Shown here: positions 1 to 10,970 of the stretch, piece by piece | Numbering within the stretch: position 1 is the stretch's first letter | Layout: each line of letters opens with the position of its first letter | DNA from: Oscillospiraceae bacterium | Lineage (GTDB): Bacteria > Bacillota > Clostridia > Oscillospirales > Ruminococcaceae | Length of the DNA stretch: 64,000 nucleotides | Assembly: GCA_024404915.1 (NCBI GenBank) | Contig: JAKSPJ010000004.1 | Span: 124,001-188,000, forward strand | Direction of reading: 5' to 3' | The notes under the pieces: generated by a model | Seen by the model: only the letters and a program-made list of their open reading frames with translations | The model's database searches: none | What the model was told of the DNA's origin: nothing | Position numbers and translations under genes: made by a program

Positions 1-1
1 A

Positions 2-2746
2 ACCATCGATACACTGATTATGTCCAGAGCCGTTCTGCCGGAACTGGGACGGCATAAACTGGATACCATTGCAAAGCACCTGAAGCTGGGGAAATTTGAA
101 CACCACAGAGCAGCAGATGATGCCTATATGCTTGCAAAAATCTATACCACGCTGATGGAACGCATGCAGAAGCAGTACAATCTCTCTGTCTTCGCAGAGC
201 TGAACAGCGTTCTGCCGGGCATTGATCCCAAAAAGCTGAAATCCTATCACCAGATTATTCTGGCAAAGAATCAGACAGGTATCAAAAATCTCTATCGTCT
301 GGTTTCTTACTCCCAGCTGGACTATTTCTATAAAAAGCCCCTGATTCCCAAATCGCTGCTGCTCAAGCACCACGAAGGTCTGCTTTACGGCAGTGCCTGT
401 GAAGCAGGTGAATTGTTCACCGCCATTGTGGAGGGCAAATCTGATAAACAGCTGGATGCCCTGGCAAAATTCTATGACTATCTGGAAATTCAGCCCATTG
501 CAAACAATATGTTCATGCTGCGCAGTGACCGTTTTCCCGCACAGACTGAGGAAGATCTGCGGAATTATAACCGCAAGGTACTGGAAATCGGTGACCGCCT
601 TGGCATTCCTGTGGTAGCAACCTGCGACGTGCATTTTATGGACGAAAAAGACGGCATTTACCGCCAGATACTGCAGTCCGGTTCCGGATTTGATGACACA
701 GCTAATCAGGCACCGCTGTATTTCCGTACCACAGATGAGATGCTGGAAGAATTTGACTATCTCGGTGCAGACCGTGCCTATGAAGTGGTCGTAGCCAACA
801 CCAATCTGATTGCAGATAAAATTGACCGCTGTCACGCCATCCCCAAGGGCACATTCACACCATCCATTCCGGGGGCAGAAGAAGACCTGATCCGCATTAC
901 CACGGAGAAGGCAAAGAGTATTTACGGTGACCCCCTGCCGGAACTGGTGAAAAAACGTCTGGACCGGGAACTGGATTCCATTTGCAGACACGGTTTCTCT
1001 GTACTGTATATGATTGCCCAGAAACTGGTTGCCAATTCGGAAAAGCACGGCTATCTGGTTGGTTCCAGAGGTTCTGTCGGTTCCTCCTTTGTGGCGAGTA
1101 TGGCAGGCATCTCGGAAGTCAATCCTCTGATGCCACACTATGCCTGCCCGAAGTGCAAGTATTCTGAATTTATTACCGATGGTTCCGTTGGCTCCGGATT
1201 TGACCTGCCCCAAAAGAATTGTCCCAGATGCAATACGGATATGAAACGTGATGGACACGACATCCCCTTTGAAACATTCCTGGGATTTGACGGTGATAAA
1301 GCCCCTGATATTGACCAGAATTTCTCCAGTGAATATCAGTCTGAATCCCACAGATATACAGAAGAACTGTTCGGAAGAGCTAATGTGTTCAAGGCAGGTA
1401 CCATCTCCGGTGTGCAGGATAAAATTGCATACGGATATGTAAAGCATTATCTGGAAGACTGCGGTATTTCCGTCAATAACAGCGAAATCAACCGACTGGT
1501 TGCAGGCTGTGTCGGTGTCAAAAAAACAACAGGTCAGCACCCCGGCGGCATGGTGGTTGTGCCGGAAGATTTTGATATTTTCGATTTCACCCCGGTACAG
1601 CAGCCCGGTGACCCGGATGATTCGGATGACTCGGAAATGATTATCACAACGCACTTCGATTTCCATAAGCTGCATGATACGATTCTGAAGCTGGATGAAC
1701 TGGGCCATGTTGTTCCCACACTGTATAAGCATCTGGAAGACCTGACGGGTATCAAAATTATTGATGTTCCTACGACGGATCCGAAAGTATTTCAGATGTG
1801 CACGGATTGTTCCGTTCTGGGCGTCACCGAAAATGATATTTTCTGCAAAACCGGTTCTCTTGGCATTCCGGAAATGGGCACAAACTTTACCATCGGCATG
1901 CTGCTGGATGCAAAGCCCAGACTGTTCTCTGATTTTCTGCAGATTTCAGGCTTGTCCCACGGCACCGACGTCTGGCTCGGAAACGCACAGGAACTGATTG
2001 CAAACGGCACCTGTACCATTTCAGACGTGATCGGAACCCGTGACTCCATTATGACATACCTGCTTTATCACGATGTGGAACCGAAGCAGGCCTTCCAGAT
2101 TATGGAGGACACCCGTAAAGGAAAAGCACCAAAAACATTCTCGGAAGAACGAATTCAGATGCTGCTGGACCATAATGTCCCTGAATGGTATATCCAGAGC
2201 TGTCTGAAAATCAAATACATGTTCCCCAAAGCGCATGCCGCCGCATACGTTACCGCCGCCATCAAGCTGGGCTGGTTCAAATTATACAAGCCGCTGGAAT
2301 ACTATGCGACCTATTTTTCCGTCCGTGGCGGAGATTTTGATGCGGCACTGGCTGTACAGGGCATCGATGCTGTGCGGGGAAAAATTACGGAACTGAATAA
2401 CAAGGGCAAAGAACGAAGCAAAAAGGAAACAGACTTGCTGGAAATCCTGAAAATTGTAAATGAGATGATGTCCCGAGGCTATGAATTTCTGCCGGTCAGC
2501 CTGATGAAATCCCATGCCTGCGATTACCTCATTGAAGACGGCAAGCTGCGGATTCCCTTTGCTGCCATCGACGGCATTGGTACAAAGGCTGCTGAAAAGC
2601 TGTACGACACTGCACAGAACGGCGACTTCATTTGTATTGATGAATTCCAGTCTTTGAGTGGTGCATCAAAAGCGACAATTGAAGCTTTGGAAGCACTGGG
2701 AGCTTTGGGAAATCTTCCAAAATCCAATCAACTTTCTATGTTTTGA
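2..2746 (+). CDS. polC: DNA polymerase III PolC-type (5' truncated)
   Basis: This is the replicative polymerase of low-GC Gram-positives, which joins a 3'-5' proofreading exonuclease to a family C polymerase. The frame is open at the window edge, so the N-terminal OB and PHP-N parts lie upstream. The visible protein opens inside the exonuclease; HHRAADDA is the ExoIII motif. The C-terminal half of PHP follows, then a palm with GSRGSVGSS, a Cys4 zinc module (CPKC near 1147, CPRC near 1220) and the catalytic PDIDQNF near 1304-1322. The chain ends in QLSMF, which matches the C-terminal sliding-clamp-binding motif of PolC. The ATG at position 20 is internal and not the true start. Identity is very secure. 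Confidence 0.97.
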   Translation, partial: TIDTLIMSRAVLPELGRHKLDTIAKHLKLGKFEHHRAADDAYMLAKIYTTLMERMQKQYNLSVFAELNSVLPGIDPKKLKSYHQIILAKNQTGIKNLYRLVSYSQLDYFYKKPLIPKSLLLKHHEGLLYGSACEAGELFTAIVEGKSDKQLDALAKFYDYLEIQPIANNMFMLRSDRFPAQTEEDLRNYNRKVLEIGDRLGIPVVATCDVHFMDEKDGIYRQILQSGSGFDDTANQAPLYFRTTDEMLEEFDYLGADRAYEVVVANTNLIADKIDRCHAIPKGTFTPSIPGAEEDLIRITTEKAKSIYGDPLPELVKKRLDRELDSICRHGFSVLYMIAQKLVANSEKHGYLVGSRGSVGSSFVASMAGISEVNPLMPHYACPKCKYSEFITDGSVGSGFDLPQKNCPRCNTDMKRDGHDIPFETFLGFDGDKAPDIDQNFSSEYQSESHRYTEELFGRANVFKAGTISGVQDKIAYGYVKHYLEDCGISVNNSEINRLVAGCVGVKKTTGQHPGGMVVVPEDFDIFDFTPVQQPGDPDDSDDSEMIITTHFDFHKLHDTILKLDELGHVVPTLYKHLEDLTGIKIIDVPTTDPKVFQMCTDCSVLGVTENDIFCKTGSLGIPEMGTNFTIGMLLDAKPRLFSDFLQISGLSHGTDVWLGNAQELIANGTCTISDVIGTRDSIMTYLLYHDVEPKQAFQIMEDTRKGKAPKTFSEERIQMLLDHNVPEWYIQSCLKIKYMFPKAHAAAYVTAAIKLGWFKLYKPLEYYATYFSVRGGDFDAALAVQGIDAVRGKITELNNKGKERSKKETDLLEILKIVNEMMSRGYEFLPVSLMKSHACDYLIEDGKLRIPFAAIDGIGTKAAEKLYDTAQNGDFICIDEFQSLSGASKATIEALEALGALGNLPKSNQLSMF

Positions 2747-2747
2747 C

Positions 2748-2776
2748 TTGACTTTCTGATGATAATATGTTATCAT
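2748..2776 (+). promoter_or_regulatory. Promoter for methyltransferase-his operon
   Basis: TTGACT, a 17-base spacer and TATCAT match a sigma-A promoter. It sits just after the polC stop and about 40 bases before the methyltransferase. The -10 region lies in a short direct repeat (GTTATCAT twice, then GCTAAC), which could be an operator. Functional status is inferred. Confidence 0.55.
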
Positions 2777-2816
2777 GTTATCATGCTAACACACTAAAGT
2801 GAAATGAGGGATGCAA

Positions 2817-3422
2817 ATGTTCTGGGATTCCGTTGCCGGAGTTTACAGCTTGTTTGAGAATGTCTACAATCACCAGACCAATCAGGCTGTGTCCAAGGCA
2901 GTGGCAAAATTACTTTGCAAAACAGATGCTGTGCTGGAATGCGCCTGCGGTACAGGCTTATTTACTCAAGCGGCAGCACCCCGCTGTGCAGCCCTGACCG
3001 CTACAGATTTCTCAGAGAAAATGCTGCTGCAGACACGAAAGAACTGCAGTGCTTTCTCAAATATTCGTTATGAACAGGCAGATATAAGCCATCTGCCCTA
3101 TGATACAGATTCTTTCGACAAGGTCATTGCAGGGAATGTCATCCATCTTCTGGATGAACCGCAAAAGGCCATCGACGAATTGAAACGTGTTTGCAAATCG
3201 GGCGGTACACTGATTATTCCCACTTATATCTGCAAAAATCAAAAAGCCGCAAAACCCGGTCTTTTCATTCGCATAATTGATAAAATGGGCGTCCATTTCA
3301 AACGGGAATTTTCCTTTGCTGAGTATCAGAGATTTATTCAGCAGTCCGGTTTCCCGGATGCCGCATTTGCGTTGATTGCCGGCAGAATACCCTGCGCAAT
3401 CGCAGTCATTCCAAATCCGTAA
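2817..3422 (+). CDS. Class I SAM-dependent methyltransferase
   Basis: A small Rossmann-fold methyltransferase of about 201 residues, probably cytoplasmic. Near residues 40-50 the glycine-rich SAM loop reads LECACGTG. This is followed by TATDFSEKML (motif II-like, ribose binding) and a GNVIHLLDEP segment (motif IV-like), as in the Methyltransf_11 and UbiE-like families. Two ATGs lie six bases apart; the one at 2817 is preferred because the GAGGG ribosome-binding site is then six bases away, whereas the ATG at 2811 abuts it. The gene stands 14 bases before hisZ and shares its promoter, but nothing in the sequence shows the methyl acceptor or a link to histidine synthesis. Confidence 0.85.
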   Translation: MFWDSVAGVYSLFENVYNHQTNQAVSKAVAKLLCKTDAVLECACGTGLFTQAAAPRCAALTATDFSEKMLLQTRKNCSAFSNIRYEQADISHLPYDTDSFDKVIAGNVIHLLDEPQKAIDELKRVCKSGGTLIIPTYICKNQKAAKPGLFIRIIDKMGVHFKREFSFAEYQRFIQQSGFPDAAFALIAGRIPCAIAVIPNP

Positions 3423-3436
3423 ACAGGAGGATTCAC

Positions 3437-4636
3437 ATGAATAAATATGATCGTATTACCCCGGAGGGCACCCGTGATGCATTGTTTGCTGAATGCACCC
3501 TCCGCAGACAGATTGAGAACAATCTTCACGGATTGTTCACCGCCAGAGGCTACAGCGAAATCATCACTCCTACTCTGGAATTCTATGATGTATTCAACCG
3601 CAGCTCACAGCCCATTCCCATGGAAAAAATGTACAAGCTGACAGATGCCAAGGGCCGTCTGATGGTGCTGCGCCCTGATAATACCATTCCCATTGCCCGT
3701 GTCTGTGCAACTCGTCTGCGCAATGCAGAGCTGCCGCTGCGGCTTTGCTACCATCAGAATATCCACATGAGCTCCCCCTACCTCAAGGGCAGAGATGATG
3801 AAATCTCCCAGGCCGGCATCGAGCTGATTGGTTCTGATTCCCGTATGGCAGACCTGGAAGTCATTGCAGCTGCTGTGGATGCACTCCAGGCATGCGGAGA
3901 GGAATACACCCTGGAGCTGGGCAATGCGGCTTTTTTCCGAACCATTATGCAGCAGCTTTCAGTATCTGAAGATATCAAGGAGCATATCCGTGACTGCATC
4001 GAAACCAAAAACTACCCGGCGCTCAATGATATTCTGGATACCCTTCCGGATTCCGATGCCATTCAGGCATTGCGTGTGTTGCCTCGCCTGTTTGGCGGTG
4101 AAGAAGTATTCGAAAAGGCAAAGGCACTGTTCGGCAGTGCGCCCTATACAGATATTCTGGACGATCTTCATACGCTCTGGCAGTCTGTCACACAATTTGC
4201 AGGTGCGGACCGTGTGACCGTTGACCTTGGCATGATGCACCGCACAGACTATTATTCCGGCATGATTATCCGTGGTTATCTTTCCGGTTACGGCGACGAA
4301 ATCCTCTCCGGCGGAAGATACGACACATTGCTTGCAGAATTCGGATATGACGTTCCTGCAACGGGCTTTGCAGTCAATATTGATGCTGTGGTGAAGGTAC
4401 TGAGCAAGCAGCAGCAGGAACAGGCTGCTCCCCATGCAGAAAGCAGTGTGCTGATCTGGGCAGCAAAGGGATGTGAAACCGATGCAATTGAAGCAGCAGG
4501 AAATCTTCGCAGCAAAGGCTTGATTGTGGAGCATTCCCTTTCTGATACACTGGAAGAAGCACAGAAATATGCGGCAGCCCATGGCATTGACAGTGTGCTG
4601 CCCATCGAAATTTCCAAATACGCAAAAGGAGAATGA
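3437..4636 (+). CDS. hisZ: ATP phosphoribosyltransferase regulatory subunit HisZ
   Basis: HisZ is a catalytically dead HisRS paralogue that pairs with short-form HisG to make active, histidine-sensitive ATP phosphoribosyltransferase, the first step of histidine synthesis. The 399-residue protein starts MNKYDRITPEGTRD and carries class II synthetase-like motifs (LRPDNTIPIARV near residue 78, then a GRDDEISQAGIELIG segment). The presence of a short HisG immediately downstream supports HisZ rather than a true HisRS, and the real hisS lies elsewhere at 17525-18823. An AGGAGG ribosome-binding site lies 7 bases before the ATG. The stop overlaps the region of the hisG ribosome-binding site, which suggests translational coupling. 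Confidence 0.93.
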   Translation: MNKYDRITPEGTRDALFAECTLRRQIENNLHGLFTARGYSEIITPTLEFYDVFNRSSQPIPMEKMYKLTDAKGRLMVLRPDNTIPIARVCATRLRNAELPLRLCYHQNIHMSSPYLKGRDDEISQAGIELIGSDSRMADLEVIAAAVDALQACGEEYTLELGNAAFFRTIMQQLSVSEDIKEHIRDCIETKNYPALNDILDTLPDSDAIQALRVLPRLFGGEEVFEKAKALFGSAPYTDILDDLHTLWQSVTQFAGADRVTVDLGMMHRTDYYSGMIIRGYLSGYGDEILSGGRYDTLLAEFGYDVPATGFAVNIDAVVKVLSKQQQEQAAPHAESSVLIWAAKGCETDAIEAAGNLRSKGLIVEHSLSDTLEEAQKYAAAHGIDSVLPIEISKYAKGE

Positions 4637-4638
4637 TA

Positions 4639-5280
4639 ATGCAGAGACCAATTCGTATTGCTCTGACCAAGGGCAGACTGGAAAAAGATACCGTTGGCAT
4701 GTTTGAAAAACTCGGCCTGGACTGCACAAATGTGCATGAGAAAGGCAGAAAGCTGATTCTTCCCGTCGGCGACGGCAGCATTGAAGTTGTTCTGGCAAAG
4801 GCAAATGATGTTATCACTTATGTGGAACACGGCGTTTGCGATCTGGGTGTCGTCGGCAAGGATACCATTCTGGAAATGCAGGGCAAATACTATGAACTGC
4901 TGGATCTGGGATTCGGCAGATGCAAATTTGCACTGGCAGTGAAAAAGGGCACTGATTTTTACAGTGGCTATGGCGTGAAAACCATTGCTTCCAAATATCC
5001 CAATGTGACACGCCGTTTCTTTGAAGCCAAGGGAATGGATGTGGACATTGTAAAAATTGAAGGCTCTGTTGAGCTTGCACCCCTGCTGGAGCTTTCTGAC
5101 GGCATCGTTGATATCGTTGAAACAGGCACAACCCTGAAGGAAAACGGCCTGGAGGTCTATGAAGATGTCTGCGGCATCTCTGCAAGACTGATTGCAAATA
5201 CCGTCAGCATGAAGCTGCGTCAGGCAGAACTGGAATCTTTGATTTCCAGAATTGAATCCTATTTCCAGGAAAAACAATAA
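4639..5280 (+). CDS. hisG: ATP phosphoribosyltransferase catalytic subunit, short form
   Basis: This enzyme condenses ATP with PRPP to phosphoribosyl-ATP, committing carbon to histidine. At about 213 residues it lacks the C-terminal regulatory domain of long HisG, matching its dependence on HisZ. The N-terminus IRIALTKGRLEKDT and the segment DIVETGTTLKENGL (the PRPP-binding loop region) are typical of HisG. ATG 4639 is chosen because AGGAG lies seven bases upstream; ATG 4633 is in frame but only one base from it. The hisZ stop codon (4634-4636) lies immediately before this start. Expected to act as a HisG-HisZ hetero-octamer, from family knowledge. Confidence 0.94.
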   Translation: MQRPIRIALTKGRLEKDTVGMFEKLGLDCTNVHEKGRKLILPVGDGSIEVVLAKANDVITYVEHGVCDLGVVGKDTILEMQGKYYELLDLGFGRCKFALAVKKGTDFYSGYGVKTIASKYPNVTRRFFEAKGMDVDIVKIEGSVELAPLLELSDGIVDIVETGTTLKENGLEVYEDVCGISARLIANTVSMKLRQAELESLISRIESYFQEKQ

Positions 5281-5287
5281 GCAGAAC

Positions 5288-5310
5288 ACCGTACATTCCG
5301 TATGTGCGGT
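5288..5310 (+). other. Intercistronic hairpin hisG-hisD
   Basis: An 8-bp stem (ACCGTACA with TGTGCGGT, including one T-G wobble) around a seven-base loop lies between the hisG stop and the hisD ribosome-binding site. No T-run follows, so it is not an intrinsic terminator. It may be an RNA stability or processing element. Confidence 0.4.
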
Positions 5311-5332
5311 CTGATTCAAGGAGGTTATCGTT

Positions 5333-6622
5333 ATGCAGATTATTCGCTGTAACGGAAAAGATGAACTTGTATTTTTTGAACAGCTCCGCAGCAGAAGCAC
5401 TGCACCGGATCCGAAGGTTGTAGAGACTGTTACCACTATTCTGGAGGATGTCCGCACACAGGGTGATGCAGCTGTCCGTGCATATACAGAAAAATTTGAC
5501 GGCAAGTGCCCCGAAAGCTTTGAAGTGGATGCAGATACCATCTCAGATGCACTGGAAGCAGCTGACCCGAAATTTGTGGAAGCTTTGCTGAATGCCATTG
5601 AGAACATTGCAGATTTCCACAACCGTCAGAAGGAACAGGGCTTTGTCAATACAAGAGAGGACGGCGTCATTCTTGGCCAGCGTCTCCGTGGACTGGAGCG
5701 TGTGGGCCTTTATGTACCCGGCGGCACTGCGGCTTATCCTTCCTCTGTGCTGATGAACGCAATTCCTGCCAAAATCGCAGGTGTAAAGGAATTGATTATG
5801 GTGACGCCTCCCGGCAAGGACGGAAAGCCGAATCCGGATATTCTGGTGGCCGCTTCCCTTTGCGGTGTGGATCGTGTCTTCCTGATGGGCGGTGCACAGG
5901 CTGTTGCCGCACTGGCATACGGCACAGACTCTATTCCCCGTGTAGATAAGATCGTCGGCCCCGGCAATATCTTTGTGGCAACTGCAAAGCGTCTGCTCTA
6001 TGGTGTGGTCGATATCGACATGGTGGCAGGTCCCAGCGAAGTTCTGGTTATGGCAGATGATACCGCAAATCCGAAATATGTTGCAGCTGATCTGATGTCC
6101 CAGGCTGAGCACGACAAGCTGGCTTCTTCCATTCTGGTGACAACCTCTGAACGTGTGGCTGAGGAAACACAGAAGGAATTTGAGCGTCAGATGGCATATC
6201 TTTCCCGCCGTGAAATTATCAAAGCATCTTTGGATGACTACGGCGCAATTCTGATTTGTGAAACACCGGAACAGGCTGTCAGAATGGCAAATGAAGTGGC
6301 ACCGGAGCACTTGGAAGTGCTGATGGAAAATCCGCTGGAGTATATCGGAAAACTGGATAATGCAGGCTCTGTTTTCCTTGGCACCTATGCTTCCGAGCCG
6401 CTGGGTGATTACTATGCAGGCCCGAACCACGTTCTTCCCACATCCGGCACTGCACGGTTCTTCTCGCCCCTTTCTGTCTACAGCTTTGTAAAGCGTTCCA
6501 GCTACATTTACTATACAGAAAAAGCACTGCGTGAAGCAAAGGATGACATTATTCTCGTTGCCCGAAAAGAAGGCCTCACTGCACACGCAAATGCAATTGC
6601 TGTCCGCTTTGAAGATCAGTAA
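5333..6622 (+). CDS. hisD: Histidinol dehydrogenase
   Basis: This zinc- and NAD-dependent enzyme carries out the last two oxidations of histidine synthesis, from L-histidinol to L-histidine. The 429-residue length is normal for the family. Signature segments include GLYVPGGTAAYPSSVLMN near residue 127, GPGNIFVATAK and DMVAGPSEVLV in the centre, and AGPNHVLPTSGTARF near residue 362, which contains the metal-binding His. AAGGAGG lies before the start. It follows hisG by 52 bases, in a gap holding a small hairpin, and precedes hisC by 12 bases, so the genes are most likely co-transcribed. Confidence 0.96.
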   Translation: MQIIRCNGKDELVFFEQLRSRSTAPDPKVVETVTTILEDVRTQGDAAVRAYTEKFDGKCPESFEVDADTISDALEAADPKFVEALLNAIENIADFHNRQKEQGFVNTREDGVILGQRLRGLERVGLYVPGGTAAYPSSVLMNAIPAKIAGVKELIMVTPPGKDGKPNPDILVAASLCGVDRVFLMGGAQAVAALAYGTDSIPRVDKIVGPGNIFVATAKRLLYGVVDIDMVAGPSEVLVMADDTANPKYVAADLMSQAEHDKLASSILVTTSERVAEETQKEFERQMAYLSRREIIKASLDDYGAILICETPEQAVRMANEVAPEHLEVLMENPLEYIGKLDNAGSVFLGTYASEPLGDYYAGPNHVLPTSGTARFFSPLSVYSFVKRSSYIYYTEKALREAKDDIILVARKEGLTAHANAIAVRFEDQ

Positions 6623-6634
6623 AGGGATGATATC

Positions 6635-7687
6635 ATGAAATTACCAAACAAACTTACAAAACTGAAGGCATATGACCCCATTACCGGCAGCTATTCTGTT
6701 CGCCTGGATGCCAATGAATCCTATTTTGATTTGCCGACCGTGATGAAAGCCAAACTGGCTGACCAGCTTGAGCAAATTGATTTCAACCGTTATCCGGATC
6801 CCATCGCCACAGAAACCATTGAAGCATTTGCCTCATATTATCAGGTTTCCCCTGACTGCGTAACCGCAGGCAACGGCTCAGATGAAATCATCACATTGAT
6901 TCTGAACTGCTTTATGGAAAAGGGTGCAAAATTAGTCACCGTTTCCCCGGATTTTTCCATGTATGGTGTGTACGCTTCTCTTTCGGAAATTGAAGTCATC
7001 ACAGTTCCGAAAAAGGACAATCTGCAGATTGACACATCTGCGCTGATTGCCGCATGCAAAAACGCAGATGCAGTCGTATTTTCCAATCCCTGCAACCCCA
7101 CCTCACTGGGCCTTGCACGCACAGATGTTATCCGCCTAATTGAAGCTGTTCCGGATTGTCTGGTGATTGTGGATGAAGCCTATATGGATTTCTGGGATGA
7201 AAGTGTCCTGGACCTGGTAAACAAATATGAAAACCTGATTGTACTGCGCACCTGCTCAAAGGCGATTGGTCTGGCCGCTGCAAGAATGGGCTTTGCTGTT
7301 GCAGACACCTATAAAACCAATCTGCTCCGTGCAGCAAAATCCCCCTACAACTGCGATGCAATTTCTCAGAAAATCTGCGCAACTGTGCTGAATGAGCACT
7401 CACTGCTCCAGCATTGCAGAGATGAAATCATCGTACAGACACAGCGGCTGTACACATCACTCAGTGAGCTGTGTGCCCGTTATCCTGACATTCTTGATAC
7501 GGTTTACCCTACACGCACCAATTTTGTATTTGTCAAAACATCCTATGCAAAGGAAATTTTTGAACAGCTGCTTCAGGCAGGCATTTCTGTGCGCTGCTTC
7601 CCGAATGGTCTGCGTATCTGTGCAGGCACACGCAGGGAGCATACATTGCTGCTGCAGGAACTGGAGCGTATTTTACAGCCGAATTAA
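6635..7687 (+). CDS. hisC: Histidinol-phosphate aminotransferase
   Basis: A PLP-dependent fold type I aminotransferase, which converts imidazole-acetol phosphate and glutamate to histidinol phosphate and 2-oxoglutarate. The 350-residue protein has the expected SVRLDANESYFDLP opening, GNGSDEIITLI for cofactor phosphate binding, SNPCNPTSLG, VDEAYMDF with the PLP-contacting Asp, and TCSKAIGLAAARMGF carrying the Schiff-base Lys. It is the last gene of the run and is followed by a hairpin at 7694-7733. The intervening pathway genes hisB, hisH, hisA and hisF are not in this window. Confidence 0.95.
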   Translation: MKLPNKLTKLKAYDPITGSYSVRLDANESYFDLPTVMKAKLADQLEQIDFNRYPDPIATETIEAFASYYQVSPDCVTAGNGSDEIITLILNCFMEKGAKLVTVSPDFSMYGVYASLSEIEVITVPKKDNLQIDTSALIAACKNADAVVFSNPCNPTSLGLARTDVIRLIEAVPDCLVIVDEAYMDFWDESVLDLVNKYENLIVLRTCSKAIGLAAARMGFAVADTYKTNLLRAAKSPYNCDAISQKICATVLNEHSLLQHCRDEIIVQTQRLYTSLSELCARYPDILDTVYPTRTNFVFVKTSYAKEIFEQLLQAGISVRCFPNGLRICAGTRREHTLLLQELERILQPN

Positions 7688-7693
7688 AAGTAT

Positions 7694-7733
7694 CACACCA
7701 ATCAGCCGGATGTGCTTCCGGCTGACTGGTGTG
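7694..7733 (+). terminator. Hairpin after hisC
   Basis: A 17-base arm CACACCAATCAGCCGGA pairs with TCCGGCTGACTGGTGTG around a 6-base loop, with one mismatch. The following sequence (TGTTCTATATCTT) is only moderately T-rich, so termination may be partial and ligA could receive read-through. Confidence 0.6.
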
Positions 7734-7756
7734 TGTTCTATATCTTGGAGGGAAAT

Positions 7757-9849
<2,093 letters not shown>

Positions 9850-9850
9850 A

Positions 9851-9887
9851 AAAAAGGTTGTCTTCCCTTCCGGAAGACAACCTTTTT
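9851..9887. terminator. Bidirectional terminator ligA / hisE
   Basis: AAAAAGGTTGTCTTCC and GGAAGACAACCTTTTT form a perfect 16-bp stem with a five-base loop. A-run and T-run flanks let it serve both the plus-strand ligA and the converging minus-strand hisIE. Confidence 0.88.
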
Positions 9888-9931
9888 CATGTTTTGGATA
9901 ATGGTATCGCTGTCTGGCAACAGAGACAGTC

Positions 9932-10270
9932 TCAGGAATTTTTATCCACCTGATGGAATGTTTTCAGATTGCCTGAAATGTTATTGCGCTCTGCCAGAAC
10001 CTTCTCAACATCATCCCAGGAAAGGCCCTGATTTGCAGCCAGCACCATGACATGATACAGCAAATCATTAATCTCGTTCATCAGTTCCTCATTGTCACCG
10101 TTCTTTGCCGCAATGACTGTTTCTGTGGCTTCTTCGCCAACCTTTTTGCAGATTTTATCTACGCCCTTCTGGAACAGATAAGCAGTATAGGAATTTTCCT
10201 GTGCTGTGCCTGCCTCAAAATCCGCCTTTCGGTCCATGATTACCTGAAAAATTTCCTGATACAAATTCAT
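9932..10270 (-). CDS. hisE: Phosphoribosyl-ATP pyrophosphatase
   Basis: HisE hydrolyses phosphoribosyl-ATP to phosphoribosyl-AMP and pyrophosphate, the second histidine step. The 112-residue all-alpha MazG-like protein shows the metal-binding signature: KKVGEEATETVIAAKNGD followed by LMNEINDLLYHVMVLA. The start shares one base with the hisI stop (TAATG), so the two are translationally coupled. In many bacteria HisI and HisE are fused; here they are separate adjacent genes. They are encoded opposite to hisZGDC, across ligA. Confidence 0.94.
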   Translation of the reverse strand: MNLYQEIFQVIMDRKADFEAGTAQENSYTAYLFQKGVDKICKKVGEEATETVIAAKNGDNEELMNEINDLLYHVMVLAANQGLSWDDVEKVLAERNNISGNLKTFHQVDKNS

Positions 10271-10620
10271 TACGCATTCTCCTCATTATTATAAATCTCA
10301 TTGAAAAAGCAGCTATAGGAACCGGTGTGACATGCGACGCCGGTCTGCTCAACATTGACAAGCAGCGTGTCATCATCACAATCCGCAAAAATGGAAACCA
10401 CCTTCTGCAGATGTCCGGATGTTGCTCCCTTATTCCAGTATTCCTGTCTGGAACGGCTCCAGAACCATGTATAACCTGTTTCCAGTGTGCGGCGCAGACT
10501 CTCCTGGTTCATATACGCAAGCATCAATACCGTTTTGGTATTCACCTCATAGCAGATTGCAGGAATCAGCTCACCCTTTTGAAAAAACCGATCAAGATGC
10601 TCCAGATCTACTTTTACCAT
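10270..10620 (-). CDS. hisI: Phosphoribosyl-AMP cyclohydrolase
   Basis: HisI opens the adenine ring of phosphoribosyl-AMP in the third histidine step. The 116-residue protein carries the Zn and Mg motifs of the family: [23 protein letters not shown] and the C-terminal [13 protein letters not shown], which supply conserved Cys and Asp ligands. A longer in-frame extension exists upstream, but ATG 10620 has a GAGGAG ribosome-binding site and matches the usual family start ([13 protein letters not shown]). A consensus promoter lies just upstream at 10655-10683. Confidence 0.94.
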   Translation of the reverse strand: MVKVDLEHLDRFFQKGELIPAICYEVNTKTVLMLAYMNQESLRRTLETGYTWFWSRSRQEYWNKGATSGHLQKVVSIFADCDDDTLLVNVEQTGVACHTGSYSCFFNEIYNNEENA

Positions 10621-10654
10621 ATCGCACTCCTCTTTCCTAACAAATGATACCCTT

Positions 10655-10683
10655 ATTATACCACAGACTGCCCCAGAATGCAA
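10655..10683 (-). promoter_or_regulatory. hisIE promoter
   Basis: On the minus strand TTGCAT, 17 bases and TATAAT precede hisI. It is close to consensus and is the only good candidate for the hisI-hisE pair. Confidence 0.75.
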
Positions 10684-10785
10684 GTGATTTTCAATATTCT
10701 GATAAAGAACTTCCCCCTATGCGCCTGCATTCTGAAAATATGCCCTCTTTTTTCAAGAAAAATCTGAAAAACACAGGATTTTCAC

Positions 10786-10814
10786 TTGCTTTTTTTTTTG
10801 AATTATGGTAAAAT
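10786..10814 (+). promoter_or_regulatory. GH94 promoter and leader
   Basis: TTGCTT, a T-rich 17-base spacer and TAAAAT form a promoter. The implied leader runs about 150 bases to the start codon. It contains a small hairpin, GCAGAT-GATG-ATCTGC at 10936-10951, seven bases before AGGAGG. Bases 10684-10785 hold no ORF I can support. Confidence 0.65.
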
Positions 10815-10970
10815 GATAATACTGGACTCTCTATAGCGAGGCTGTATTTCAGATGAAGATGACAAACAGGACGCAGATACATCTCTACGAGACAGAAAGG
10901 ACACAGCATTCTTTAGAGTTTTCCTTATATGATTTGCAGATGATGATCTGCGTTTACTAGGAGGATTTTC

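Noticed and set aside
4288..5622. Minus-strand open frame opposite hisZ-hisG-hisD
   Set aside because: It spans three well-supported histidine genes on the other strand and has no protein family signature.
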